A DNA stretch of 36,151 nucleotides from Clostridiales bacterium (GTDB lineage: Bacteria > Bacillota > Clostridia > Christensenellales > Borkfalkiaceae): NCBI GenBank assembly GCA_015055525.1, contig SVHZ01000019.1:1-36151 (forward strand), written 5' to 3'. The translations under genes and the position numbers were made by a program. The notes beneath the pieces are model-generated. The model worked only from the letters and a program-made list of their open reading frames with translations, ran no database searches and was not told where the DNA came from. Of the stretch, positions 6,676-14,762 are shown piece by piece; position 1 is the stretch's first letter; every line of letters begins with the position of its first letter.

Positions 6676-7530
6676 ATGGAATTCAAAATTAAAACTTTAT
6701 CAGATGAATTTAAGATTACAGGTATTGCAAACGTTCACTTTTTTGAGTTTGACAAGAACTTTGCAACCGAGGTTGATAAGCACCCGTTTTATGAACTTGT
6801 TTACGTATCGAAAGGTAGTTTGAAGGTTAAATCTGAAGATTATTCGGGAACTTTAGAAAAAAATAATCTTATAATTCATAGACCAGATGAATATCACTCG
6901 CTTATTTCAGAAGAGAAAAACTCTGCAACGGTTATAATAATTGGGTTTACTTGTGAAGGTCTACCCGCTTTATTTTCTTCAAAAGTAATTTCTCTTAGTG
7001 ATTCAAACATTAAAAAACTTGCAGAGGCGGTAAAAGAAGGTAGAAACGTATTTGCTCCACCGCATAACGTTCCCGTTTATGATATGAAGAAAAACAAGCA
7101 TAAAATTTACGGATCTGAGCAAATGCTTAAGATTACGCTTGAACATTTTTTCTTAAATATCATTAGAGAGCATTATATTACGTCTAAACAAGAAAACTTC
7201 CCTACTAAATTTAACGTTAATGAAATTATAAGTTACCTTGACGATAAATACAAGGAAAAAATCACTCTTGGCGAACTTGCGTTCATCTTTGGAACTAATA
7301 GAACTACACTTTGCAAGGAATTCAAAAACGCAACCGGTACAACTGTTTTAGATTACGTCGGCGATAAAAAAATTGAAGATGCAAAACGCAAAATCAAAGA
7401 TACTAACGCTACTTTTACGGAAATTTCTATTGAATTAAATTTTGAAAGTATCCACTATTTTACAAAGTTTTTCAAAAAGAAAACAGGTCTTACTCCAAAA
7501 GAATTTAGAAGGCTTTATAGAAAAAAATAA
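6676..7530 (+). CDS. AraC-family regulator with N-terminal cupin
   Basis: A 284-aa transcription factor. Residues about 15-95 form a cupin sensor (HPFYELVYVSKGSLKV, then IIHRPDEYHSL), a middle helical section follows, and residues about 185-284 are the double helix-turn-helix AraC domain. That domain includes ITLGELAFIFGTNRTTLCKEFK and the signature ISIELNFESIHYFTKFFKKKTGLTPKEFRR. It is divergent from the M24-like gene, the usual position for a local activator. The start is fixed by the promoter, which ends 6 nt before it. The ligand is unknown; the neighbourhood does not name a sugar. It ends in a strong terminator. Confidence 0.93.
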   Translation: MEFKIKTLSDEFKITGIANVHFFEFDKNFATEVDKHPFYELVYVSKGSLKVKSEDYSGTLEKNNLIIHRPDEYHSLISEEKNSATVIIIGFTCEGLPALFSSKVISLSDSNIKKLAEAVKEGRNVFAPPHNVPVYDMKKNKHKIYGSEQMLKITLEHFFLNIIREHYITSKQENFPTKFNVNEIISYLDDKYKEKITLGELAFIFGTNRTTLCKEFKNATGTTVLDYVGDKKIEDAKRKIKDTNATFTEISIELNFESIHYFTKFFKKKTGLTPKEFRRLYRKK

Positions 7531-7557
7531 GTGTTGCAAAACGCAACACTTTTTTAT
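7531..7557 (+). terminator. Terminator of araC-like gene 1
   Basis: GTGTTGC (7531-7537), loop AAAAC and GCAACAC (7543-7549), followed by TTTTTT. Confidence 0.93.
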
Positions 7558-7642
7558 AATATAAGAAGTTGGAAATTTGCTTGCAAAGATTTACAACTTC
7601 GCAATATTTCAAACATGAAGTATAAAAACGCAAGTTTTTAGA

Positions 7643-7660
7643 GCAAAACTTTAGTTTTGC
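7643..7660. repeat. Inverted repeat downstream of azlD
   Basis: GCAAAACT (7643-7650), TT, AGTTTTGC (7653-7660) is a perfect palindrome in the 170-bp spacer between araC-like gene 1 and azlD. The spacer also has two copies of GCAAAAGATTT (7659-7669, 7678-7688). No good T-run follows on the minus strand, so it is at best a weak azlCD terminator. Confidence 0.5.
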
Positions 7661-7700
7661 AAAAGATTTTGCGATTAGCAAAAGATTTACTTCTTATAGT

Positions 7701-8021
7701 TTATATTATAAGCGTTAAAAGTTCAAATGCAAGAATTGATAAAACTGACATTATTGCAACGACAACTAGCGACTTTTTGCTCGATGCTCCAATAAAAGCA
7801 ACGCAAGTTCCTATAATAGACGAATATACGTTTCCCGTAACGAAGAATACCGACGGAAAAGTCATTGCAGTTAAAACTGCGTAAGGCACGTAATATAAGA
7901 AAGATTTAATAAACCTTGATTTTATTTCTCCTTTGAAAAATACCATTGGTATCATACGGATAATATAAGTTACAACCGCCATTGTGAGCGCCATAAGTAT
8001 CATATAAACTATTTCATTCAT
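7701..8021 (-). CDS. azlD: AzlD-type branched-chain amino acid export subunit
   Basis: The small partner of AzlC in the branched-chain amino acid (azaleucine) exporter family. It is about 106 aa, with roughly four hydrophobic segments and the family-type stretch TYIIRMIPMVFFKGEIKS near the N-terminus. I start it at 8021 (MNEIVYMIL) because AGGTGAG lies 4 nt upstream; an in-frame ATG six codons earlier is possible. The start overlaps the azlC stop by 8 nt (ATGAATGA), so the pair is translationally coupled. It acts in the cytoplasmic membrane. The substrate is assigned from the family only. Confidence 0.92.
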   Translation of the reverse strand: MNEIVYMILMALTMAVVTYIIRMIPMVFFKGEIKSRFIKSFLYYVPYAVLTAMTFPSVFFVTGNVYSSIIGTCVAFIGASSKKSLVVVAIMSVLSILAFELLTLII

Positions 8022-8718
8022 TTTGCTCACCTTCTTCATTTATCGGGAATAATATTGCCCCAACAATCGACGCTATTACTGCACATATAATATATGATAT
8101 ACCTTGAGAAATTTGGTTTAAGTATGGCACGAAAGTAAAAATACAAGACAAAATAGCGCTTATTAAAACTACGGGGACAACCTTATTGTTTCCCATCATT
8201 CCTGGTATAATAATTGCTATAAACATAGCAAATAATGCTATACTTAACGCAGTTACTATAATTGTCGGTAATACGTTTCCAAGTAATGCACCGAATATTG
8301 TTCCCGTTGCCCAACCGAAATATGGCAATAACATTAAACCTAAGAAATACTTCTTCGTTACTTTTTCTTTATTTGATACTGCAACGGCGAAAATTTCGTC
8401 AGTAATACCAAAAGAACATAAAAACCTATCTAAAAGTTTGAATTTTCCGTCAAGTTTTTGAGATAAGGTTAAACTCATTAAAAAATATCTTGCATTGATT
8501 ACTAATTGAGTTAAAATCACCTCTAAAACAGTTCCAAAAACAGATATAATCGTTATTCCTGCAAGTTGACCAGCGCTAGTTAAATTAGTCATTGAGATTA
8601 AAAGTGCAATTAATTCAGGTATACCGTATTCAACTGCCGTTACGCCAAACGCAAAAGAAACGGATAAATATCCGAGCGCAATAGGTATTCCATCTTTTAA
8701 TCCTTTCTTAAACGTCAT
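8014..8718 (-). CDS. azlC: AzlC-type branched-chain amino acid exporter
   Basis: The large membrane subunit of the AzlCD exporter (LIV-E family). It is 234 aa, with the family N-terminus FKKGLKDGIPIALGYLSVSFAFG, the motif ISMTNLTSAGQ, NARYFLMSLTLS, and DEIFAVA in the middle, and five or more hydrophobic segments. The ATG is preceded by a GGTG ribosome site. It is the first gene of a two-gene operon with azlD. No dedicated Lrp-type regulator is adjacent; the AraC gene beyond azlD is convergent and more plausibly serves the M24-like gene. Confidence 0.95.
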   Translation of the reverse strand: MTFKKGLKDGIPIALGYLSVSFAFGVTAVEYGIPELIALLISMTNLTSAGQLAGITIISVFGTVLEVILTQLVINARYFLMSLTLSQKLDGKFKLLDRFLCSFGITDEIFAVAVSNKEKVTKKYFLGLMLLPYFGWATGTIFGALLGNVLPTIIVTALSIALFAMFIAIIIPGMMGNNKVVPVVLISAILSCIFTFVPYLNQISQGISYIICAVIASIVGAILFPINEEGEQNE

Positions 8719-8775
8719 AATTTCACCAAAGTATAAATTCTATATTATTTTAGCATAATTGATAAATTGTTACAA

Positions 8776-8804
8776 CAAAAAAACGCATTTGAAATGCGTT
8801 TTTT
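8776..8804 (-). terminator. Terminator of the GH39-phosphatase-lacZ operon
   Basis: AACGCA and TGCGTT (within 8782-8800) form the core of a stem that extends through A/T pairs. The minus strand continues into a run of T. It lies just after the lacZ stop codon. Confidence 0.85.
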
Positions 8805-8809
8805 AATTT

Positions 8810-11668
8810 TTATTCAAGAATTATGAAAATCTCACCCTTCCCTTCAACGGGAACTCTAACTTTTTCTAACGGAATTGATCCGCAAGATGCAGTTCCTAAA
8901 CCTGACATAAAGTAATCGACTGATAAATACGTTCCGTCTGACGGTGGTAACTCATCAAAATGGTTGCAAGATTGAAGTGTTTCACGAGAATAAGGAATTG
9001 CTGAGAATGATTGCATACCTTCAACCCTAATCTTTTTATTGTCTTCACTTATAAGTTCAACGTAATCGGACTTAAAATGCGCTCCGCATTCTTGAGGTTT
9101 ATAATAATTATAATATTGTTTTTCAACTGTTGAAACGTATTCTTTTTTAAGCGCATAAGTATAAAGATCTGAATACGTTTCACCATCACCGTACGCTAAA
9201 TATTTAACTTTTGAATACTTTTTATCTAATTTTAATCTTAAACCAACGCGCGGATAATAGTTGAAATAACCAGTTTCAGAGTTGATTATTTTTTGCATTT
9301 TGTAATCAAATACGACGTTTACACCGTTTGCATAAAATTGATACGTAACGATTGCCTTCATAAACGGGATATAGCCCATTCTACCAAATGATAAATTAAA
9401 TGAAACTGATGATTCTTCAATTTTATAATCGTTTACAGTTACGATAGGCTTATCAAGCCCATTATTAATCCAGTTATTGAAATAGAACCTATCATTATCC
9501 GTCGGCGCTCTATAAGTGTTAAAATCTAATTCGCCATAATCTTCGTTATTTGCGTTTATTTTAATAATTTTTCCAAATACTTTATCAATCGTATATTCAA
9601 CGTTATTAGCGTTAACGGTTATAAATCTTGAAGTTTCGGAGATTATAACGTTAGTTTCTTTACCAACGGTTTTAACGAAGTTTTCTTTATAAAATTGTTC
9701 GTATGCGCAAGGTGTAATTTCGTCTTGTTTAATAAATTCAACGTAAACGCTGCCATCAGTTTCTACTGGAAGAATAATTTTCGATCTTGGCTCAATTAAG
9801 ATTGAGGTTTCACTAATTGAATTTTTAGTAACGATTTTTATGGTTCCTACCGCGTTTTCAAAATAATTTTTATTGAAAATTTCAATATTATCATTGTATT
9901 TAGCAAACGATAACGGTTGATATACCTTTTTCATTTCTAAAGTACCGGCTTTTAATGAGCGGTCAGTATTAACTATACCGTCCATGCAGAAGTTTGCATC
10001 GTGCAACGTTTCGCCAAAATCACCACCGTAGCGTTCAGTTTTGCCATTATAAGATATACCGTGATTGCAAAATTCCCAAACAAAACCACCGCTTAAATTA
10101 TCGTGCCTTTCAATAACGTCCCAATAATCTTTCAAAGCGCCTGGGCCGTTACCCATAGCATGAGCGTATTCACAGTAAACAAGTGGACGTCTTTCCTTAC
10201 CGTTTAGATAATAGTTTTCAGCCCAATATGGACCTGGATACATTATGCTATCAAAATCTATCGGAGCGCTATTATAAAATTCGTCATCGTGAAAATGGGT
10301 CCAAATATCCCAATTGTAATTTCTTACCGACTCATATTGAAGGGGTCTACTATCATTGTCATGGAAAAATTTAGCGGAATCCTCAAAGCCTTTACCCCAA
10401 CCGCTTTCATTACCAAGCGACCAAACTAAAACGCAGGCAAAGTTTTTGTTGTTGTGATAGTTAGATACGTTTCTATTAAGTACTCCTTCATGGAAGTAAT
10501 TTGGAATTATAGACTTTGCTTCATCATAAGTCATTGGATTAACTTGATGGAAAATACCGCCGTGTGCCTCAACGTCACTTTCACTCATAACGTAAAAACC
10601 AAGCTCGTCGCAAAGTTCGTAAAATTCAGGGCAAGACGGATAATGTGACGTTCTTATTGCGTTAACGTTCAATGATTTAAGTAAGAGTAAATCATCGTAA
10701 ATCTCATCTATCGAGATAGTTGCGCCTTTTTCCGCAGTAAAATCATGACGATTAACGCCCCTAAATTTTATTGGTTTATCATTAAATAGATATACACCAT
10801 TAACAACTTTAGATGAACTAATACCAACTTTTTTATAAATTACTTCATCTCCAGACGAAATAATCATATCGTAAAGATATGGGTTTTCAGCGCTCCAAAA
10901 GTTAGCGTTTTTGACGGTAAATTCGTAATTTTTAGAACTTTTTACAACAACCTTTTCGCCTAAAAATTCAACCTTTATATCAACGTTTGAATTATTTTCA
11001 AATACAACCGTGCCGTCGCTATCAATTTTGTTAGTTGAAATCTTGAAGTCAGTTATATGCTCAACGTCTCTAATTAAAAGATAAACGTCTCTGAAAACAC
11101 CTGTGAAACGCCATTTGTCTTGGTCTTCAAGATAACTACCTGCGCACCACTTAACAACGAGCATATCGAAAATATTTTCCCCGTCAATCAAGTAATCTGT
11201 AACGTCAAATTCAGTAAGTTTGTGAGAAATATCTATAAAACCAACAAACTTTGAGTTAACGTATAAATAATAGCAACTATCAACACCTTCCGTAGCAAAA
11301 TAAACTTTTTTATTGTTTGGCTTATTAAAATTAAGTATACGCCTATAATGATATGTTGGGTTTAATGAAGGAATATTTGGAACGTCAAGCGGGAAAGGAT
11401 ACCTTTGATTTGTGTATTGAAAATAGTCAAAACCATAATATTGAAGACAAGAAGGAACCGTAATTTCCTTGTCAAATCTCTCACTTAAAAAATTTTCACA
11501 ATCTTCAAATGATTGATATTCCCTAACGAGCCAATTACCGTTAAGGTTAACAAAACGCTTGCTTTTCGTTCTGTCGTTAGATTGTTGATCTGTAACGTCG
11601 AAAGGAACGTAATATGCCCTTGGTAATTCAGCGTTGATTATATCCGTTTTAACGTGGTATTTAATCAT
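8810..11668 (-). CDS. lacZ: Beta-galactosidase, GH2 (LacZ type)
   Basis: A 952-aa glycoside hydrolase family 2 enzyme, slightly shorter than E. coli LacZ (1024). Order: jelly-roll sugar-binding domain (about 40-215), immunoglobulin-like domain, TIM barrel (about 300-590) and a C-terminal beta-galactosidase small-chain domain (about 690-950). The barrel shows RTSHYPSCPEFYELCDELGF, the acid/base Glu in WSLGNESGWG (about 418) and the nucleophile Glu in YCEYAHAMGNGPG (about 498). No signal peptide is seen, so it works in the cytoplasm on imported galactosides. It is the last gene of an operon with a GH39-like glycosidase and a phosphatase, 23 nt after the latter, with an AGGAG ribosome site. Strict lactose specificity is not shown; GH2 members also cleave other beta-galactosides. 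Confidence 0.96.
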   Translation of the reverse strand: MIKYHVKTDIINAELPRAYYVPFDVTDQQSNDRTKSKRFVNLNGNWLVREYQSFEDCENFLSERFDKEITVPSCLQYYGFDYFQYTNQRYPFPLDVPNIPSLNPTYHYRRILNFNKPNNKKVYFATEGVDSCYYLYVNSKFVGFIDISHKLTEFDVTDYLIDGENIFDMLVVKWCAGSYLEDQDKWRFTGVFRDVYLLIRDVEHITDFKISTNKIDSDGTVVFENNSNVDIKVEFLGEKVVVKSSKNYEFTVKNANFWSAENPYLYDMIISSGDEVIYKKVGISSSKVVNGVYLFNDKPIKFRGVNRHDFTAEKGATISIDEIYDDLLLLKSLNVNAIRTSHYPSCPEFYELCDELGFYVMSESDVEAHGGIFHQVNPMTYDEAKSIIPNYFHEGVLNRNVSNYHNNKNFACVLVWSLGNESGWGKGFEDSAKFFHDNDSRPLQYESVRNYNWDIWTHFHDDEFYNSAPIDFDSIMYPGPYWAENYYLNGKERRPLVYCEYAHAMGNGPGALKDYWDVIERHDNLSGGFVWEFCNHGISYNGKTERYGGDFGETLHDANFCMDGIVNTDRSLKAGTLEMKKVYQPLSFAKYNDNIEIFNKNYFENAVGTIKIVTKNSISETSILIEPRSKIILPVETDGSVYVEFIKQDEITPCAYEQFYKENFVKTVGKETNVIISETSRFITVNANNVEYTIDKVFGKIIKINANNEDYGELDFNTYRAPTDNDRFYFNNWINNGLDKPIVTVNDYKIEESSVSFNLSFGRMGYIPFMKAIVTYQFYANGVNVVFDYKMQKIINSETGYFNYYPRVGLRLKLDKKYSKVKYLAYGDGETYSDLYTYALKKEYVSTVEKQYYNYYKPQECGAHFKSDYVELISEDNKKIRVEGMQSFSAIPYSRETLQSCNHFDELPPSDGTYLSVDYFMSGLGTASCGSIPLEKVRVPVEGKGEIFIILE

Positions 11669-11691
11669 AACTTTCTCCTAAATATTATAAA

Positions 11692-12324
11692 TTATATAAC
11701 TAAAGTTGTAGATACGTCACCCATAAAATCGCATTTTGAATATTCGACTAAAGTAAACTTACCGTTTTCGTAAATAAGCGATGAAACCGAAGAATTTGCA
11801 GGAAATTCTAAATTATTTGTTTCAATTCTATCAAGGTCCATAGCCTTTGCAATAAATGATCTTATACTACTACCATGTGAAAATACTGCAATTGTTTTAC
11901 CGTCGTTCAATTTGCAAAGTTTTTCAATTTCATTATAAACTCTTGTTTGAAGTTCAATAAACGTTTCACCACCGGTGCAATAAGAACTTACGACGTCAGT
12001 TTTCCAAAGTGAGAACACTTCAGGCTCATCTCTTAAAATATCTTTATAAGCCTTAAATTCCCAATCTCCGGCATAAATCTCACGAAGATTAGGATTTTTA
12101 TTGATAGGTAAATTTTTGCGTATTGCAGTATGCTCTGCAGTTTGAATTGCTCTATCTAAATCACTTGAATATATAACGTCAATTTTAACTGAATCAAGAT
12201 ATTTAGCAGTTAACTCTGCTTGTTGATGACCTTGTTCAGTCAAGTTTACGTTACCATGTCCAACAAATAAGTCTTTTTTATTTGACTCTGAATAGCCGTG
12301 CCTTACAACAATAAGATTAGTCAT
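11692..12324 (-). CDS. Histidine phosphatase (phosphoglycerate-mutase-like)
   Basis: A 210-aa member of the histidine phosphatase superfamily. The phospho-accepting His lies in VVRHGYSESN at the N-terminus, followed by YSSDLDRAIQTAEH, the acid in IYAGDWEFK, and the second His in FSHGSSIRSF. The branch includes cofactor-dependent mutases, alpha-ribazole phosphatase and broad sugar-phosphate phosphatases; the length and lack of mutase inserts favour a phosphatase. It sits between a GH39-like gene (10-nt gap) and lacZ (23-nt gap) in one operon, so a role in removing phosphate from an accumulating sugar phosphate is possible but inferred. No signal peptide. Confidence 0.9.
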   Translation of the reverse strand: MTNLIVVRHGYSESNKKDLFVGHGNVNLTEQGHQQAELTAKYLDSVKIDVIYSSDLDRAIQTAEHTAIRKNLPINKNPNLREIYAGDWEFKAYKDILRDEPEVFSLWKTDVVSSYCTGGETFIELQTRVYNEIEKLCKLNDGKTIAVFSHGSSIRSFIAKAMDLDRIETNNLEFPANSSVSSLIYENGKFTLVEYSKCDFMGDVSTTLVI

Positions 12325-12334
12325 AATTTCCCCA

Positions 12335-13642
12335 TTATATTTGCTTGATTAAAATGCATTCGTGAACTTGTAAGTTTAACTCAATTTTATCTGTAACTTC
12401 TAATAAAACTTCGTTATTATTTTCATCTAAAATATAAATTTCAAATTTTCCACCGTTAGCAAAGTCAACCTCGAACTTTTTACTTGGCGCATTATCATCG
12501 TCCGAATAATAAGTTAACATACAAACGATTTTTCCGTCGTCTTTTGCTCCGCAAAGCCCGTAAACGTTTTCAATTGAATTTTCACTCTTAATTTCATAAG
12601 CGCAATCATAAAAATTGCCATACCATTTAAGAGCGTAATAACCCTTGAGTGGTCTATAAGTATAATAGTCAAAAATTCCGCAAAAAGCAGACGGTCTAGT
12701 ATCGTAATACATAAGCATATCAATAGGAGACGATTGAGAAAGAGCCATCGTTGATATTATAAGCGATGCGTTCTTTAATCCATGAATACATTCTATTGAA
12801 TATACAAATTCTTCTTGCCAACCTTTAACGTAGTTCCATTCATTAAGGATATTTTCACAATTAGAATAATTGTTTTCTTTTAACATTTTATCAAAAATAT
12901 ATGCATCTTTAACTAAATGTTCGGGAGTTGTTCCGTAACTATGCCATGAGAAAAAGTCCATAGGAACGTTTCTTTTTGCCATCTCCTTAATAAATGCTTC
13001 AGACCAAATTTTTCTACCGGAAACTGCCGGACCTCCAATTTTTAGATGAGGAAATTTTGATTTGAGATATTTTGCAGCAATTTCATATAAATCGTAAAAT
13101 TCTTCATCCGTACCACCCCAAGTTCTTTTAGGCGTAGGCTTTCCTGAATCCAAATCGGGCTCGTTCCATATTTCCCAATATTCAATATCTAAATTAAATC
13201 CGTCTGCCCAACCGTAATTATAATGCAAAATTATATGCTCGCATATCTCAGCCCACTTTCGAAAATCTTTGGGTGGAAGCGTTGCATGTTTTTTTATTTG
13301 ATGCTCAATAGTTTCGCCAAGGCGGAAAAACGTTTTTGTTCCAGCGCTTAACGTGGTTAAAATCGAATCGTCAGTACAAGCAAAATCGTATGACTTAGGA
13401 TCATTAACGTCAGCATCAAAATTAGGGAAGATTTTTGAAATATCATGACTATATGGCCCACCATACACGCCTATTACTCCTGAATCATGATTTCTTGAAT
13501 AAGGTATTCGCGCATCTTTATACGTTGAAAAATTACTGCGATATTGATCGTTAGCATGGCTCTTATGCCAAGGTCCGCCATTAGTAGCGTTTAATATCTT
13601 AAATTTATTTTCACATTTAACGTTATATAAAAGTTTTTGCAT
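12335..13642 (-). CDS. GH39-like glycosidase (clan GH-A)
   Basis: A 435-aa intracellular glycoside hydrolase resembling family 39 (beta-xylosidase/alpha-iduronidase type). The TIM barrel carries the acid/base Glu in YWEIWNEPDL (about 159) and the candidate nucleophile Glu in ILNEWNYV (about 267). Other family-like stretches are LKIGGPAVSG and FFSWHSYG. A short beta domain ends the protein. There is no signal peptide. It is first in the operon with the phosphatase and lacZ, behind a promoter overlapped by two direct repeats. The linkage cleaved is uncertain (xyloside, galactoside or another). The combination with LacZ suggests a mixed beta-linked oligosaccharide. Family level is fairly sure, substrate is not. 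Confidence 0.85.
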   Translation of the reverse strand: MQKLLYNVKCENKFKILNATNGGPWHKSHANDQYRSNFSTYKDARIPYSRNHDSGVIGVYGGPYSHDISKIFPNFDADVNDPKSYDFACTDDSILTTLSAGTKTFFRLGETIEHQIKKHATLPPKDFRKWAEICEHIILHYNYGWADGFNLDIEYWEIWNEPDLDSGKPTPKRTWGGTDEEFYDLYEIAAKYLKSKFPHLKIGGPAVSGRKIWSEAFIKEMAKRNVPMDFFSWHSYGTTPEHLVKDAYIFDKMLKENNYSNCENILNEWNYVKGWQEEFVYSIECIHGLKNASLIISTMALSQSSPIDMLMYYDTRPSAFCGIFDYYTYRPLKGYYALKWYGNFYDCAYEIKSENSIENVYGLCGAKDDGKIVCMLTYYSDDDNAPSKKFEVDFANGGKFEIYILDENNNEVLLEVTDKIELNLQVHECILIKQI

Positions 13643-13685
13643 GTTGATTTATCCTCAAATTTGATTAAACGTAAATATTATAAAT

Positions 13686-13714
13686 ATTTTAACATACAAT
13701 AAGTTAAAATTCAA
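13686..13714 (-). promoter_or_regulatory. Promoter of the GH39-phosphatase-lacZ operon
   Basis: On the minus strand TTGAAT (13714-13709), 17-nt spacer and TAAAAT (13691-13686) lie about 43 nt upstream of the GH39-like start. The -35 lies within one of two direct repeats. Confidence 0.75.
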
Positions 13715-13764
13715 GTTATTTATCTAAATATAATCTTAATTTGACATATTTAACTAAATATAAT
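13708..13764. promoter_or_regulatory. Tandem direct-repeat operator, 30-bp period
   Basis: Two 27-nt copies (13708-13734 and 13738-13764) agree at 22 positions; both end in CTAAATATAAT and contain ATTTA. The 30-bp period is close to three helical turns, so a regulator could bind the same face twice. The proximal copy covers the -35 of the operon promoter. Direct rather than inverted symmetry fits an AraC/XylS-type regulator. The regulator is not identified. Confidence 0.6.
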
Positions 13765-13780
13765 AAAAACAATTAATAAA

Positions 13781-13810
13781 GCGTAGCAAATATGCTACGC
13801 TTTTATTTTA
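13781..13810. terminator. Hairpin terminator downstream of yidD
   Basis: GCGTAGCA (13781-13788), loop AATA and TGCTACGC (13793-13800) form a perfect stem flanked by T-rich tracts on both strands, TTTATT on the minus side where yidD ends. Confidence 0.85.
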
Positions 13811-13815
13811 GTTAA

Positions 13816-14301
13816 TTACGGCTCATCATATCCACCATAAGGTGGTTTACATCTACGAAGACGTAAAATTCCTTTTTTCAACCCCTTAAATAACCCGTAT
13901 TTATTCAAGGCAAGTATCATATAGTCTGAACACGATGGTTCAAATCTACAACGCATTCTTATTTTTTCAGGTGCAAATCGTTGATATACTTTTATAAACC
14001 ATATAATAATTTGCTTAATAAATAATATTGCAATTAAAATAAGAATAATCGTTGATGATATTACTGAATAGATAACGTTTTTAGATGCGAGATAGAAAAT
14101 AAAACCAACTAGTGAAGAGAAAATTATTGCTAACAAACAATAAATAATCACTCTAAATAAATGTAATTTAGGACGAATTATCTTCCTTTTATAATTTATA
14201 GAAGACGGGTCTAAACTCTCGTTTTCATAATATTTAGATAAAAGTTCTTCTTTAGTAGGCGTATGATTAAACGTCTCGCTATTTTCGCTTTGTAAAGGCA
14301 T
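13816..14301 (-). CDS. yidD: YidD-domain protein with N-terminal membrane extension
   Basis: YidD helps insert membrane proteins with YidC. The C-terminal 60 residues carry the whole family signature: VYQRFAPEKIRMRCRFEPSCSDY, the GLFKGLKKGILRLRRC stretch and a terminal PPYGGYDEP. Typical YidD proteins are 70-100 aa; this one has 161 because about 95 residues precede the domain, with two hydrophobic segments (about 50-70 and 76-97). It is therefore probably an integral membrane version. It is not beside rnpA/yidC as is usual; instead its ATG overlaps the stop of a DUF4177-type gene (TAATG). The domain call is sure; a role different from housekeeping YidD is possible. Confidence 0.93.
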   Translation of the reverse strand: MPLQSENSETFNHTPTKEELLSKYYENESLDPSSINYKRKIIRPKLHLFRVIIYCLLAIIFSSLVGFIFYLASKNVIYSVISSTIILILIAILFIKQIIIWFIKVYQRFAPEKIRMRCRFEPSCSDYMILALNKYGLFKGLKKGILRLRRCKPPYGGYDEP

Positions 14302-14537
14302 TATTCTTCTTTTTCAAAAATTAACATGTAAATATTGTGTTCAGTAGTATTAGTTTGTTGGTTAAAAAGACAGCCTGATTTAGTTGTTTCAGTTGTAAGA
14401 ATAGTTTCCATTGAGTGATATCTCCAACCGTCAACGGCATTTGCATTAATAATATCAGCAAACGCATTAGTTGCCATATAAAGATTATCGTTTTCAATTG
14501 TGATCACTTTAGGACCTGGTACTGCTTTGTATATCAT
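14301..14537 (-). CDS. DUF4177-type small protein
   Basis: A 78-aa protein resembling the DUF4177 group: MIYKAVPGPKVITI at the start, a central helix (TNAFADIINANAVDGWRYHSM) and a C-terminal strand YMLIFEKEE. The family has no established function. It has AAGGAGG 7 nt before the ATG and is translationally coupled to the membrane YidD gene through a TAATG overlap. A TTGACA promoter lies 64 nt upstream. Confidence 0.75.
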   Translation of the reverse strand: MIYKAVPGPKVITIENDNLYMATNAFADIINANAVDGWRYHSMETILTTETTKSGCLFNQQTNTTEHNIYMLIFEKEE

Positions 14538-14573
14538 AATAATTCCTCCTTAATTGCGTGTTTTACGCTATGG

Positions 14574-14606
14574 TTTTATAATATATTATAAAATTTCTAT
14601 TGTCAA
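14574..14606 (-). promoter_or_regulatory. Promoter of the DUF4177-yidD pair with palindrome on the -10
   Basis: On the minus strand TTGACA (14606-14601), 17-nt spacer, TATTAT (14583-14578). The -10 lies within a perfect 20-bp palindrome, TTTTATAATATATTATAAAA (14574-14593), which could be an operator, though AT-richness weakens this. Confidence 0.65.
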
Positions 14607-14629
14607 TACCAAAATGGAATTTTTTATAA

Positions 14630-14713
14630 GTCAAATAACTGGCGAACCGACGGGAGTTCTCACCCTCTTATATTTTTCACCACGCGAAAAGGCACCTAAA
14701 CTAGGTGCCTTAC
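14630..14713. repeat. Copy 1 of the tRNA-3'-end-like repeat (84 bp)
   Basis: The sequence from GTCAAAT to TTACG matches 16549-16631 at most positions, including CGAACCGACGGGAGTTCT, CACCACGCGAAAAGGCACC and the closing hairpin. It sits just downstream of the XRE gene and provides its terminator. A shorter match lies beside tRNA-Ser at 16683-16763. Confidence 0.8.
14685..14711 (-). terminator. Terminator of the XRE repressor gene
   Basis: AAGGCACCTA (14689-14698), loop AAC and TAGGTGCCTT (14702-14711) form a 10-bp stem, followed by TTTT-type sequence on the minus strand. It is part of repeat copy 1. Confidence 0.8.
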
Positions 14714-14762
14714 GTTTTTGAAAAATATGTTATATTCTTTTAATTTCAAATTTAGTTTGGAA

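Noticed and set aside
7657-7884. Plus-strand frame of 75 codons
   Set aside because: It lies antisense to azlD, whose family motifs are clear, and has no promoter or ribosome site of its own.
8719-8775. Riboswitch or T-box upstream of azlC
   Set aside because: The leader is under 60 nt and shows no specifier-loop or T-box sequence.
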